The position numbers and the translations under genes are program-made. From NCBI GenBank assembly GCA_902779505.1, contig CACZBZ010000007.1:1-49327 (forward strand): DNA of 49,327 nt. Direction: 5' to 3'. This DNA comes from an uncultured Lachnospiraceae bacterium. GTDB taxonomy: Bacteria; Bacillota; Clostridia; Lachnospirales; Lachnospiraceae. Positions 33,719-42,109 of the stretch are shown here, piece by piece. Numbering within the stretch: position 1 is the first letter of the stretch; the number at the start of each line of letters is the position of its first letter. Under the pieces are notes generated by a model. It had not been told where the DNA came from, made no database searches, and saw only the letters and a program-made list of their open reading frames with translations.

Positions 33719-34366
33719 TTGGATAACAACAGTATTGAGCAGATCACCAGAATGGTCATAGAGGCTCTCGGCGAATCCGGAAAGGATGAAGTCAAAATGA
33801 AGGTGCCCGTAGGGGTATCCGCAAGACACATTCATCTGACTCAGGAGGATGTCGAGAAACTCTTCGGCCCAGGCTATCAGCTCACTAAGAAAAAAGATCT
33901 TATGGGAGGCCAGTTCGCCTCAAATGAGCAGTGCACCATAGTGGGTCTCAAGCTTCGAGCTATTGAGAACGTGAGAATCCTCGGACCTGTAAGAAAAAAG
34001 ACTCAGGTTGAGATATCTCAGACAGATGCCCGCACATTGGGAATCAATGCTCCCGTAAGACAGTCCGGTGATACAGCCGGATCGGCGCCGATAGCTATTG
34101 TGGGACCCAAGGGTGCCATATATGTTAACGAAGGCTGCATAGTAGCGGCAAGACATATTCATATGTCGACAACAGATGCTATCAAAGGCGGATATAAGGA
34201 CGGCGACTTCGTATCGGTCAAGGTTGAAAATGACAGAGGAGCTGTTCTGGACAATGTGAAGATAAGGGTTGATGATTCTTTCACATTGGAGATGCACATC
34301 GATACAGATGAAGCAAATGCCTGCCAGATCAAGCAGGGAGATACAGTAGCAATATTAGCAAATTAG
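33719..34366 (+). CDS. pduL: Phosphotransacylase PduL
   Basis: A 215-residue enzyme converting propionyl-CoA and phosphate to propionyl-phosphate and CoA, so recycling CoA within the shell. It begins at TTG 33719 (AAAGGTGGTG upstream), and residues 3-18 (NSIEQITRMVIEALGES) form the encapsulation helix. Two halves repeat the PduL motif with zinc-binding histidines: SARHIHLTQED and AARHIHMSTTDA. GQFASNEQ and the QSGDTAGSAPIAIVGP linker are typical. Full length. Confidence 0.96.
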   Translation: MDNNSIEQITRMVIEALGESGKDEVKMKVPVGVSARHIHLTQEDVEKLFGPGYQLTKKKDLMGGQFASNEQCTIVGLKLRAIENVRILGPVRKKTQVEISQTDARTLGINAPVRQSGDTAGSAPIAIVGPKGAIYVNEGCIVAARHIHMSTTDAIKGGYKDGDFVSVKVENDRGAVLDNVKIRVDDSFTLEMHIDTDEANACQIKQGDTVAILAN

Positions 34367-34394
34367 CAGTGACCAACAGTAAGGTGGATTAATT

Positions 34395-34661
34395 ATGATT
34401 ATAGGAAAAGTAGTGGGAAGCGTTTTTTCAACAAGAAAAAGCGACAAATTGGTAGGTAATAAATTCATGATAGTAGAGCCTGTTGAGTCTATGACTCAGA
34501 GCGGTTCGAAGTTGGTTGCAATTGATATCATCGGAGCCGGAATCGGAGAATATGTACTGGTGGCACAGGGATCAGCTGCCAGAATAGGATGCGATGTTGC
34601 GGACGCTCCAATTGATGCTGCAATCGTCGGAATAATCGATGAAGGACAGGAATGGAGCTGA
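34395..34661 (+). CDS. Microcompartment pentameric vertex protein (EutN/CcmL, BMC-P)
   Basis: An 88-residue beta-barrel protein that caps the vertices of the shell. MIIGKVVGSVFSTRKSDKLVG, then VAIDIIGAGIGEYVLVAQGSAAR and IDAAIVGIID are the standard EutN/CcmL signature. It overlaps the next gene (PduS) by 10 bases, which indicates translational coupling. The only pentamer protein in the window. Confidence 0.96.
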   Translation: MIIGKVVGSVFSTRKSDKLVGNKFMIVEPVESMTQSGSKLVAIDIIGAGIGEYVLVAQGSAARIGCDVADAPIDAAIVGIIDEGQEWS

Positions 34662-36007
34662 AGACCATGCTTATTGATGAGTTAAAAAGTATTGCAAGGG
34701 ATAATGGCATAGTGGGAGCCGGTGGAGCCGGTTTCCCGGCATATGCCAAGATGACGGAAAAGGCAGACACGGTAATACTCAACTGTGTGGAATGTGAACC
34801 TTTGCTCAAACTTCACAGACAGCTTTTGGCTACTCATACAAAAGAGATAATCACGATGTTAGATGAAGTGAGGCAGGCATTCGGTGCAAAGGAAGCCGTT
34901 GTGGGAATCAAGAATGAATACAAGGCTACCATTGATGCGCTTAATGAGATATTACCCGATTTTCCAAATGTAAGGATATGCGGTCTCAAAGCGGCATACC
35001 CCATGGGAGACGAAGTTGTTCTTATATACGAGGCAACAGGCAGAGTTATAAGAGCGGGCGGACTTCCCATAGAAGAGAATGTAGTGGTCTACAATGTGGA
35101 GACCATGTACAACCTTTACAGAGCGGTACATCTGAATATACCGGTAACCAACAAACTGGTGTCCATAGTCGGAGAGATAGACAGACCTCTTACTGTAAGA
35201 GTTCCTCTGGGAACCACAGTCAGAGAAGCAATAGCTCTTGCGGGACATGTAACTTGTGCGGATCCGGCTTACCTTATGGGAGGCCCCATGATGGGAAGAC
35301 TGGGAACCGAGAACACAGTCATAACAAAGACAACAAATGCGATTATCATTCTTCCAAAAGACCATCCGGTCATTGCGAAGATGAATAAGAAGCTTGAAAT
35401 AGAGAGAAAGAGGGCTTCATCGGCATGCTGCCAGTGCAGAACATGTACGGATATGTGTCCGAGACACGCACTGGGCCATCCCATAGAACCCCATAAGGTC
35501 ATGAGAGCCGTGGCTAACGCGGATACATCGGACCTGAGTGTATATACCAATACGGCATTCTGCAGCGGATGCGGCGTATGTGAAAAATATGCCTGTCCTC
35601 AGGGACTTTCACCTAAGTCAATAATACAGAACCTTAAAGGCGGTTTAAGAGGAGCAGGTGTGAAGGTTGAACCTGTGGAATCGACAGGGGTGATTGAAGA
35701 CAGAGAGCTGAGAAAGGTGCCCGTTCACAGACTGGCAGCCAGACTGGGACTTAGCAGGTATGACGTGGAAGCACCTTTTATAGATACAACGCCTAGCACG
35801 GCCTATGTAAGGATTCAGATGAGCCAGCATATAGGTGCTCCGGCAGTTCCAACAGTAACTGTGGGAGAGATGGTTAAAAAAGGTCAGAAGATAGCTGAAG
35901 CCGCCGAAGGCTTAAGCGTAAGTATCCACTGTTCAATAGACGGAATCGTGGAAGAAGTATCAGATAGAGAAGTAGTAGTGAGAGAGAGGACAGTAACAAA
36001 TGGCTAA
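34652..36007 (+). CDS. pduS: Electron-transfer flavoprotein/Fe-S protein PduS (RnfC-like)
   Basis: A 451-residue redox protein. The N-terminal glycine loop GIVGAGGAGFPAYAK and the CVECEP segment belong to the Nqo1/RnfC-type NADH/FMN module, then an SLBB region. Two [4Fe-4S] motifs follow (CCQCRTCTDMCP and CSGCGVCEKYACP). The C-terminal part is a barrel-sandwich domain (VTVGEMVKKGQKIAEA). It probably carries electrons from NADH to the shell protein PduT or to the cytosol. In B12-dependent loci PduS services cobalamin; here no cobalamin gene is seen, so a role in redox balance or in priming the activase is more likely. Start has GAAGGACAGG upstream. Confidence 0.93.
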   Translation: MELKTMLIDELKSIARDNGIVGAGGAGFPAYAKMTEKADTVILNCVECEPLLKLHRQLLATHTKEIITMLDEVRQAFGAKEAVVGIKNEYKATIDALNEILPDFPNVRICGLKAAYPMGDEVVLIYEATGRVIRAGGLPIEENVVVYNVETMYNLYRAVHLNIPVTNKLVSIVGEIDRPLTVRVPLGTTVREAIALAGHVTCADPAYLMGGPMMGRLGTENTVITKTTNAIIILPKDHPVIAKMNKKLEIERKRASSACCQCRTCTDMCPRHALGHPIEPHKVMRAVANADTSDLSVYTNTAFCSGCGVCEKYACPQGLSPKSIIQNLKGGLRGAGVKVEPVESTGVIEDRELRKVPVHRLAARLGLSRYDVEAPFIDTTPSTAYVRIQMSQHIGAPAVPTVTVGEMVKKGQKIAEAAEGLSVSIHCSIDGIVEEVSDREVVVRERTVTNG

Positions 36008-36548
36008 AGCATTGGGAATGGTTGAGATATCAACAGTATCATCCGGATTCGCGGCAGCGGATCAGATGGCTAAGGCTGCAGATGTAGAATTGCTTCAGGC
36101 CGAAGTTACATGTCCGGGTAAATTCGTAATCCTCATAGCGGGGGAGATAAGTGCGGTTAAGGCATCGGTTGATGTGGCCGCAAAAAATTACGCAGACAAA
36201 GTTATAGACACATTTGTACTCGGCAATCCTCATGAGTCAATCTTCCCTGCCATATACGGTACGGCAGAAGTTGAAAAAGTGGACGCCTTGGGAATTCTTG
36301 AAACATATGATGTTGCGGCACTTATAGTTGCGGCCGATTTTGCGGCAAAGACGGCAATAGTCGAGCTGTTGGAGATACGTTTGGCAAAGGGTATGTGCGG
36401 TAAGTCATATATGACTCTGACAGGAAGTGTATCGGCGGTAACGGCGGCAATCGAGAAAGCGAAGGCAGAGGCCGGAGAAAAGGGCATGTTCCTTGACAGC
36501 CAGGTTATTGCAAGACCTTCGGACAGATTGCTCAAATACATCATGTAA
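36000..36548 (+). CDS. pduT: Trimeric tandem-BMC shell protein (PduT-like)
   Basis: A 182-residue protein with two BMC domains in tandem: KALGMVEISTVSSGFAAADQM and, from about residue 95, ALGILETYDVAALIVAADFA. The Cys in QAEVTCPGKF is at the position that binds a central [4Fe-4S] cluster in PduT trimers, so the protein could pass electrons through the shell. It overlaps the PduS gene by 8 bases, consistent with the known PduS-PduT partnership. Confidence 0.94.
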   Translation: MAKALGMVEISTVSSGFAAADQMAKAADVELLQAEVTCPGKFVILIAGEISAVKASVDVAAKNYADKVIDTFVLGNPHESIFPAIYGTAEVEKVDALGILETYDVAALIVAADFAAKTAIVELLEIRLAKGMCGKSYMTLTGSVSAVTAAIEKAKAEAGEKGMFLDSQVIARPSDRLLKYIM

Positions 36549-36575
36549 TAAAGTGCAGAAAGCAGGGGGTTGCAC

Positions 36576-37343
36576 ATGTTAGCAGTAGAAAGACGTAATA
36601 TTATTCTTCAAAAAGTCAGCGACGAAGGCAAAGTAGTCGTCGCAGAACTCAGTAAGGAATTCGATGTTTCGGAAGAGACAATAAGAAGAGACCTCGAAAA
36701 ACTTGAGGAAGACGGTCATGTTACAAGATCTTATGGAGGCGCGGTGGTAAATGAGAAGAATTCCATCGATCTTCCCTTCAATGTAAGATGGAAGGCCAAT
36801 GCCACAGGCAAGCAGAAGATAGGAGAATTGGTAAGCAGCGAGATAGATGACGGAGATCATATTTTCCTGGATGCTTCTACCACATCCGTCTTCATAGCAA
36901 AAGGAATCAAACAGAAGAAGAGACTGACGGTTATAACCAATTCCGTTGAGAACATCATCGAGCTTTCGGATGTTCAGGATATGGATATTATCTCAACAGG
37001 TGGCAAGCTGAAGCCGGGAAGTATGTCTCTCCTCGGCAAGGCGGCTTTTGACTGTGTCAATTCTTACAATGCGGATAAACTCTTCATGTCATGCAAGGGC
37101 ATAGACATGGAAAAAGGAATCACTGACGGCAATGACGATTCCGCCAGTATCAAGAAGATAATGATCGAATCAGCCGAGAAGATATATCTCGTTGTGGATT
37201 CGACAAAATTCGGAAGGGTTGCTTTCTCACAGATATGCGAGATAGGTCGTGTGGATGTGGTGGTAACCGATGTTAAGCCGGACCATGAATGGCTGGCATT
37301 ATTTGAAAGAAACGGTATCAGATGTCTCTATCCCGAAGACTAG
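36576..37343 (+). CDS. DeoR-family transcriptional regulator
   Basis: A 255-residue regulator. MLAVERRNIILQKVSDEGKVVV followed by the helix-turn-helix FDVSEETIRRDLEKLEEDGHVTRSYGGAV is the DeoR signature; the C-terminal sensor domain (FLDASTTS, TNSVENI, GGKLKPGSMSLLG, CKGID) binds phosphorylated sugars. ATG 36576 is preferred to TTG 36570 because AGGGGG at 36564-36569 fits it best. Located inside the operon between shell and enzyme genes, it probably controls the operon in response to fuculose or rhamnulose 1-phosphate, as FucR-like DeoR proteins do. The operator is not identified; no LacI-type palindrome is at the operon promoter. Confidence 0.92.
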   Translation: MLAVERRNIILQKVSDEGKVVVAELSKEFDVSEETIRRDLEKLEEDGHVTRSYGGAVVNEKNSIDLPFNVRWKANATGKQKIGELVSSEIDDGDHIFLDASTTSVFIAKGIKQKKRLTVITNSVENIIELSDVQDMDIISTGGKLKPGSMSLLGKAAFDCVNSYNADKLFMSCKGIDMEKGITDGNDDSASIKKIMIESAEKIYLVVDSTKFGRVAFSQICEIGRVDVVVTDVKPDHEWLALFERNGIRCLYPED

Positions 37344-37355
37344 AGACAAGTATTT

Positions 37356-37411
37356 GAAAGGAAAGTTTCATGAGCAGTTTTTTATATGACAGACAGTACA
37401 GCTGTAAATAA
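37356..37411 (+). promoter_or_regulatory. Ribosome site and 13-codon reading frame overlapping the glycyl radical gene start
   Basis: GAAAGGA (37356-37362) lies 7 bases before an ATG at 37370 that opens a 13-codon frame (MSSFLYDRQYSCK, stop at 37409-37411). That frame overlaps the apparent dehydratase start at 37386 in another frame. The dehydratase ATG itself has no ribosome site at a normal distance. If the six-T run at 37378-37383 were five Ts, the ATG at 37370 would lead straight into the dehydratase frame. Confidence 0.5.
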
Positions 37412-39873
37412 GACAGAGAGAATAGCAAAGCTTGTAGAGCATCTCTATGCAAAAAAGCCTGAGATCGAGCCTGCAAGAGCAGAACTTATCACAGAGTCTT
37501 TCAAGCAGACGGAAGGCAAGCCCATTGTTCTTCGTAAGGCATTGTCGTTTAAGCATATTCTCGAGAATCTGCCTATTATAATCAGACCTTTGGAACTTAT
37601 TGTGGGCAGCAGCACCATAGCTCCCAGAGGATGTCAGACATACCCGGAATTCTCTTATGAGTGGCTGGAAGCGGAATTCGATACTGTAGAGAACAGAGCT
37701 GCGGATCCTTTCTATATATCGGAAGATACAAAAAAGAGACTTAAAGCTGTTAACGGTTATTGGAAGGGCAAGACCACAAGCGAGCTGGCAGAGTCCTATA
37801 TGGCTCCCGAAGCTCTTAAGCTTATGGCTCACAACTTCTTCACACCGGGCAATTATTTCTACAATGGAATAGGACATTTCACGGTTCAGTACGATAAGGT
37901 TCTTGCCGTAGGACTGAACGGTATTATTAGAGAAGCGGCAGCAGAACTTGAGACAGTTAAGCCCGGAGACTATAACTGTGCCACCAAGACTGCCTTTCTT
38001 CAGGCGGTTATCATAGGCTGCAAGGCCGTTGCGGATTACGGAAAAAGATATTCTGAGCTTGCTAAGGAGATGGCTGAGAAGGAAGCCGACCCCGTAAGAA
38101 AGGCCGAGCTTTTAAAGATAGCTGAAGTATGTGCACATGTTCCCGCAGAACCCGCAAGGAATTTCTACGAGGCATGCCAGTCTTTCTGGTTCATACAGCA
38201 GACCATTCAGCTTGAATCCAGCGGACATTCCATCTCTCCCGGAAGATTTGATCAGTATATGTTCCCTTATTTCAAGAAGGACATTGATGAAGGCAATATA
38301 ACAAGAGAATTTGCCCAGGAACTTCTGGATTGTATATGGGTAAAACTCAACGATCTTAATAAGTGTCGTGATGCTGTAAGTGCAGAAGGTTTTGCAGGTT
38401 ATTCACTTTTCCAGAACCTTATAGTGGGCGGCCAGACAAAGGACGGCATGGATGCCACCAACGATCTGTCATTCATGTGTCTGGATGCAACAAAGCATGT
38501 ATTCCTTCCCATGCCTTCAATCTCAATAAGAGTATGGAACGGCTCGCCTCAGGAACTGCTCCTTCGTGCAGCGGCTCTTACCAGAACGGGAATCGGTTTT
38601 CCCGCATATTACAATGATGAGATAATTATCCCCGCACTTCTTAACAGAGGAATTCCTCTTGAAGAAGCAAGGGGCTACAGCATAATCGGATGCGTTGAGC
38701 CTCAGGTACCCGGCAAGACGGACGGATGGCATGACGCGGCATTCTTCAATATGTGCAGACCTCTGGAGATGGTATTCTCCAACGGATACGATCAGGGAGA
38801 ACTGGTAACCCTTAAGACCGGAGAATTATCCGAACTTAAGACTTATGAAGACTTCAAGGCTGCATATAAGAAGCAGATGGATTACTGTATATCCATGCTT
38901 GTCAATTCCATTAATGCAATTGATGTGGCACATGCCGAGAGAGCACCTCTTGCCTTTGTATCAAGCCTTGTGGATGACTGTATGAAGAAGGGCAAGTCAA
39001 TGCAGGAAGGCGGAGCCGTATATAACTTTACCGGCCCTCAGGGCTTCGGTATAGCCAATGTGGCCGATTCACTTTACACCGTTAAGACTCTGGTCTATGA
39101 GCAGAAGAAGATCACTCTGGAAGAGCTTAAGAAGGCAATGGATATGAACTTCGGTCAGGGCTTCGATGAGAAGACGGCTACGGAAGTTGCACTTCAGGTG
39201 GCAAAAGCATACAGACTCGAAGGTAAGGAAGTATCTTCCGCACTTTTGGAATCAATAATAACAAATGTACTTACAATGGAATTGTCGGCTGAGGAGAAGG
39301 CCCATTACGAGGAGATCAAGAATATGATCGATGACATCCCCAAGTACGGCAATGATATTGATGAAGTTGATGAGATAGCAAGAGAAGCGGCATATTATTA
39401 CACAAAGCCTGTTGAGACCTTTAAGAATCCCAGAGGCGGACAGTATCAGGCAGGACTTTATCCCGTATCTGCCAATGTTCCTTTGGGAGCACAGACAGGT
39501 GCAACACCTGACGGTCGTCTGGCACACATGCCTATTGCGGACGGTGTATCGCCTACCTCGGGAAGAGATGTTAACGGTCCCACAGCCTCATGTAATTCGG
39601 TTGCAAAACTTGATCATGCCATAGCAAGTAACGGAACTCTCTTCAATATGAAGATGCATCCTACGGCAATGGCAGGAGACAAGGGCCTTGAATCCTTTGT
39701 CACTCTTGTAAGAGGATACTTCGATCAGAAGGGTATGCATATGCAGTTCAACGTCGTTGACAGAGAGACTCTTCTTGATGCTCAGAAGCATCCCGAAAAA
39801 TATGCCGGCGGGCTTAAGCAAGTCACTTCAGGATGAGATCATCAGAAGAACGGAACAGGCTCAGAACAGATAA
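37386..39873 (+). pseudogene. Glycyl radical diol dehydratase (B12-independent), C-terminal glycine loop deleted and frameshifted
   Basis: The reading frame gives 816 residues (stop at 39834-39836) of a propanediol/glycerol-dehydratase-type glycyl radical enzyme that would turn 1,2-propanediol into propionaldehyde. The thiyl cysteine C436 and E438 in IIGCVEPQVPG are present, as are FPAYYNDEIIIPALL and QFNVVDRETLLDAQKHPEKYAG. The family continues with the loop RVAGYS-like that holds the radical glycine, about 14 residues. Here YAG is followed by GLKQVTSG and a stop. The normal last residues (LSKSLQDEIIRRTEQAQNR) are found at 39814-39873 in another frame. So about 38 bases appear lost (not a multiple of three), including the glycine codon. 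As written the protein cannot carry the radical. The rest has normal length (about 845 expected). A real mutation or an assembly error are both possible. Confidence 0.85.
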
Positions 39874-39887
39874 TCATTGAGGTTGTT

Positions 39888-40685
39888 ATGAAAGAATACA
39901 TGAACGAAAAAGGAAGAATATTCGATATACAGAGATATTCAATCCATGACGGAATCGGCGTCAGAACCATAGTATTCCTTAAAGGCTGTGCCTTGAGATG
40001 CAGATGGTGCTGTAATCCGGAGTCACAGAATTACGACATAGAGAATATGACCGTTAACGGCAAGGTCAAGACCATGGGCCGTGATGTAAGCGTAGAGGAC
40101 GTAATGAAGGTGGTAAAAAGAGATCTGCCTTATTACTCAAGATCCGACGGCGGTCTTACCTTATCAGGCGGCGAGAGCCTTTTGCAGCCGGCTTTCTCAT
40201 CGGCACTGCTTCGAGCAGCCAAGGACATGGGCCTTAACACGGCGCTTGAGAGCATGGGATTTGCGGAATATTCCGTTATAGAAAAAGATATACTTCCCTA
40301 TCTGGATACATATCTTATGGATATCAAACACATGGATCCCATGAAGCATAAGGAGTGGACGGGAAAAGAGAACACCCTTATGGTGGAAAATGCAATGAAG
40401 ATCGCCAAGAGCGGAATGTGCAAGCTTATAATCAGAGTTCCCGTTGTTCCGGGATTCAATGATACAGAGAAAGAACTTCTGGATATAGCCAGATATGCGG
40501 ACAGTCTTCCGGGAGTTGAAAACATTCACATACTTCCCTATCACAATTACGCAATGGGCAAGTATGAAGGTCTTAACAGACCTTATTCCATGGGGGATGC
40601 AAAAATCCCCGAGACTGACAGAATGGAAGCCTTTAAGAAGGCCATAGAGAGGGAAACACATCTTAACTGTCAGATAGGCGGTTGA
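39888..40685 (+). CDS. Glycyl radical enzyme activase (radical SAM)
   Basis: A 265-residue radical SAM enzyme that would install the glycyl radical on the diol dehydratase. The CxxxCxxC cluster motif is in KGCALRCRWCCNPESQ; the SAM-binding GGE motif is LTLSGGES. Most dehydratase-type activases carry an extra eight-cysteine ferredoxin insert right after the NPE motif; this protein has no such cysteines there, so it is of the short, pyruvate-formate-lyase-activase-like layout. It begins 15 bases after the end of the dehydratase tail. It appears intact, in contrast to its substrate. Confidence 0.92.
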   Translation: MKEYMNEKGRIFDIQRYSIHDGIGVRTIVFLKGCALRCRWCCNPESQNYDIENMTVNGKVKTMGRDVSVEDVMKVVKRDLPYYSRSDGGLTLSGGESLLQPAFSSALLRAAKDMGLNTALESMGFAEYSVIEKDILPYLDTYLMDIKHMDPMKHKEWTGKENTLMVENAMKIAKSGMCKLIIRVPVVPGFNDTEKELLDIARYADSLPGVENIHILPYHNYAMGKYEGLNRPYSMGDAKIPETDRMEAFKKAIERETHLNCQIGG

Positions 40686-40708
40686 TTTTATTAAGAAGGG
40701 TTGTCAGT

Positions 40709-41071
40709 ATGCCAAACGAACACGAACAGATAAGAATAGTCCAGGAGACGGTTGCAGGTAAGGAGATAACTTTTGCCCACATTATGGGCGGACCTGCTCC
40801 CATCATATATCAGAAGCTGGGACTTAATCCCCAGATTGATTATTCGTCTTCTGCCATAGGTATTATGAACATGACTCCGCCGGAGTCTGCGGTCATAGCC
40901 TCGGATATAGCGGTTAAGAGCGGTGATGTCTATCTTGGCTTTGCCGACAGATTCACGGGAACACTCATCATAACGGGAGAACTGTCGGATGTAAGTTCTG
41001 CCCTTGAAGAAGTAGTCAACTATTTCCGCGATGAACTGGGATACGTTGTATGCAGGATCACCAAGAGTTAG
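40709..41071 (+). CDS. Circularly permuted shell protein 1 (PduU/EutS-like)
   Basis: A 120-residue BMC protein in which the strands are permuted: it opens with IRIVQETVAGKEITFAHIMG and ends with TGTLIITGELSDVSSALEEVVNYF, matching the PduU/EutS architecture with a small beta-barrel over the pore. ATG 40709 is chosen, with AAGGG 8 bases upstream. It overlaps no neighbour and is followed after 11 bases by a second protein of the same kind. Confidence 0.9.
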   Translation: MPNEHEQIRIVQETVAGKEITFAHIMGGPAPIIYQKLGLNPQIDYSSSAIGIMNMTPPESAVIASDIAVKSGDVYLGFADRFTGTLIITGELSDVSSALEEVVNYFRDELGYVVCRITKS

Positions 41072-41082
41072 GAAGTGATATC

Positions 41083-41511
41083 ATGCCTCGTATGGACAAA
41101 AAAGAACTCTTAGAAAGAATATTTAATGACGATTACGAGAGTCTGAAAGGGAAGACGCTGAGGATGACCAGGGTCAGAGTGCCCGGCAAGGAAGTTTGTC
41201 TTGCTCATGTCATCAATCCCACAGATGAAAGTGTATATAAGAATTTGGGTTTGCATATAGGGGTACATGAAGGCGAGAACCATATGGGTGAAGCAATAGG
41301 AATGGTTCGCTTTACACCCTGGGAATGCGTGGTGGCAGCAGCGGATGTTGCCATGAAGGCTGCCAATGTGGAGATTGGATTCATGGATCGTTTTTGCGGT
41401 TCCCTTATAGTCACGGGAAGACTTACGGATGTGGAGACCGCAGTGGAGAAGGTTGTGGAATTCTTCAGAGACGACCTGGGATTCAGGACCTGCGATGTGC
41501 ATAAAAACTGA
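41083..41511 (+). CDS. Circularly permuted shell protein 2 (PduU/EutS-like)
   Basis: A 142-residue BMC protein related to the preceding one (TRVRVPGKEVCLAHVINP, then AIGMVRFTPWECVVAAADVAMKAANVEIGFMDRFCGSLIVTGRL). It has about 22 extra N-terminal residues (PRMDKKELLERIFNDDYESL) that could form a helix on the lumen face or bind cargo. ATG 41083 is the start (GGAAGTG upstream). Tandem permuted shell proteins probably form a mixed or two distinct hexamers. Confidence 0.88.
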   Translation: MPRMDKKELLERIFNDDYESLKGKTLRMTRVRVPGKEVCLAHVINPTDESVYKNLGLHIGVHEGENHMGEAIGMVRFTPWECVVAAADVAMKAANVEIGFMDRFCGSLIVTGRLTDVETAVEKVVEFFRDDLGFRTCDVHKN

Positions 41512-41525
41512 CGGCAAAAGGAATT

Positions 41526-42050
41526 ATGAAGAGATTATTTTTAATGGGAAGAAGTGAAGCCGGCAAGACATCACTGGCCCAGGTTCTCAGAGGAGAAGAA
41601 CTTCATTACGTTAAGACGCAGTACACCAACGCGGATGATGATATGATCGATTCGCCCGGTGAATACGCCGAGTCCAAGGTGTTCAGCACAGGACTTGCCT
41701 GTTTTTCTTTTGAAGCCGATGTGGTGGCAATAGTTCAGGCAGCGGATGAACCTTTCAATCTCTTCGGTTCAAGTATTCAGGGAAGCATATTAAGACCTCT
41801 TATCGGAGTGATAACCAAGACCGATTCACCATATGCCAATGTGCCAATGATAAGACAATGGATGATCAATTCCGGATGTGAGAGGATATTCGAAGTAAAC
41901 AATATTACAAGAGAAGGAGCGGAAGAACTTCTTGCTTATCTTAAAGAAGACCTTCCCCGCATAAGCCTTGAAGAGGCCAAATTCAGACAAAGATACGGTA
42001 TAAAGGAATGGGAAGATGTCCCGACAGAACTGCAAAAAAACGATAGATAA
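41526..42050 (+). CDS. PduV/EutP-type small GTPase
   Basis: A 174-residue P-loop NTPase. RLFLMGRSEAGKTSLAQ is the P-loop, DSPGEY the G3 region and ITKTD the G4 base-recognition motif. PduV associates with the outside of microcompartments and affects their movement; EutP was reported to act as an acetate kinase. It ends the operon just before a terminator. With the ParA pair upstream, two nucleotide-driven proteins flank the microcompartment genes. Confidence 0.92.
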   Translation: MKRLFLMGRSEAGKTSLAQVLRGEELHYVKTQYTNADDDMIDSPGEYAESKVFSTGLACFSFEADVVAIVQAADEPFNLFGSSIQGSILRPLIGVITKTDSPYANVPMIRQWMINSGCERIFEVNNITREGAEELLAYLKEDLPRISLEEAKFRQRYGIKEWEDVPTELQKNDR

Positions 42051-42073
42051 CATGTGTTATCTACCGCTTTTTT
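42034..42073 (+). terminator. Terminator of the microcompartment operon
   Basis: TAGATAAC and GTTATCTA pair around ATGT, extended by A-run/T-run pairing, with a run of six T residues (42068-42073). The stem includes the last codons of the PduV gene. Confidence 0.85.
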
Positions 42074-42109
42074 GTTTATCCTAAACCACATGAATGTGAA
42101 GAAAACAAT

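Noticed and set aside
39834-39902. TGA at the end of the dehydratase as a recoded stop (selenocysteine) giving an in-frame fusion to the activase
   Set aside because: The activase start is in the same frame, but this has a one-in-three chance; the radical glycine loop would still be absent and the real tail sits in another frame. No selenocysteine hairpin was seen.
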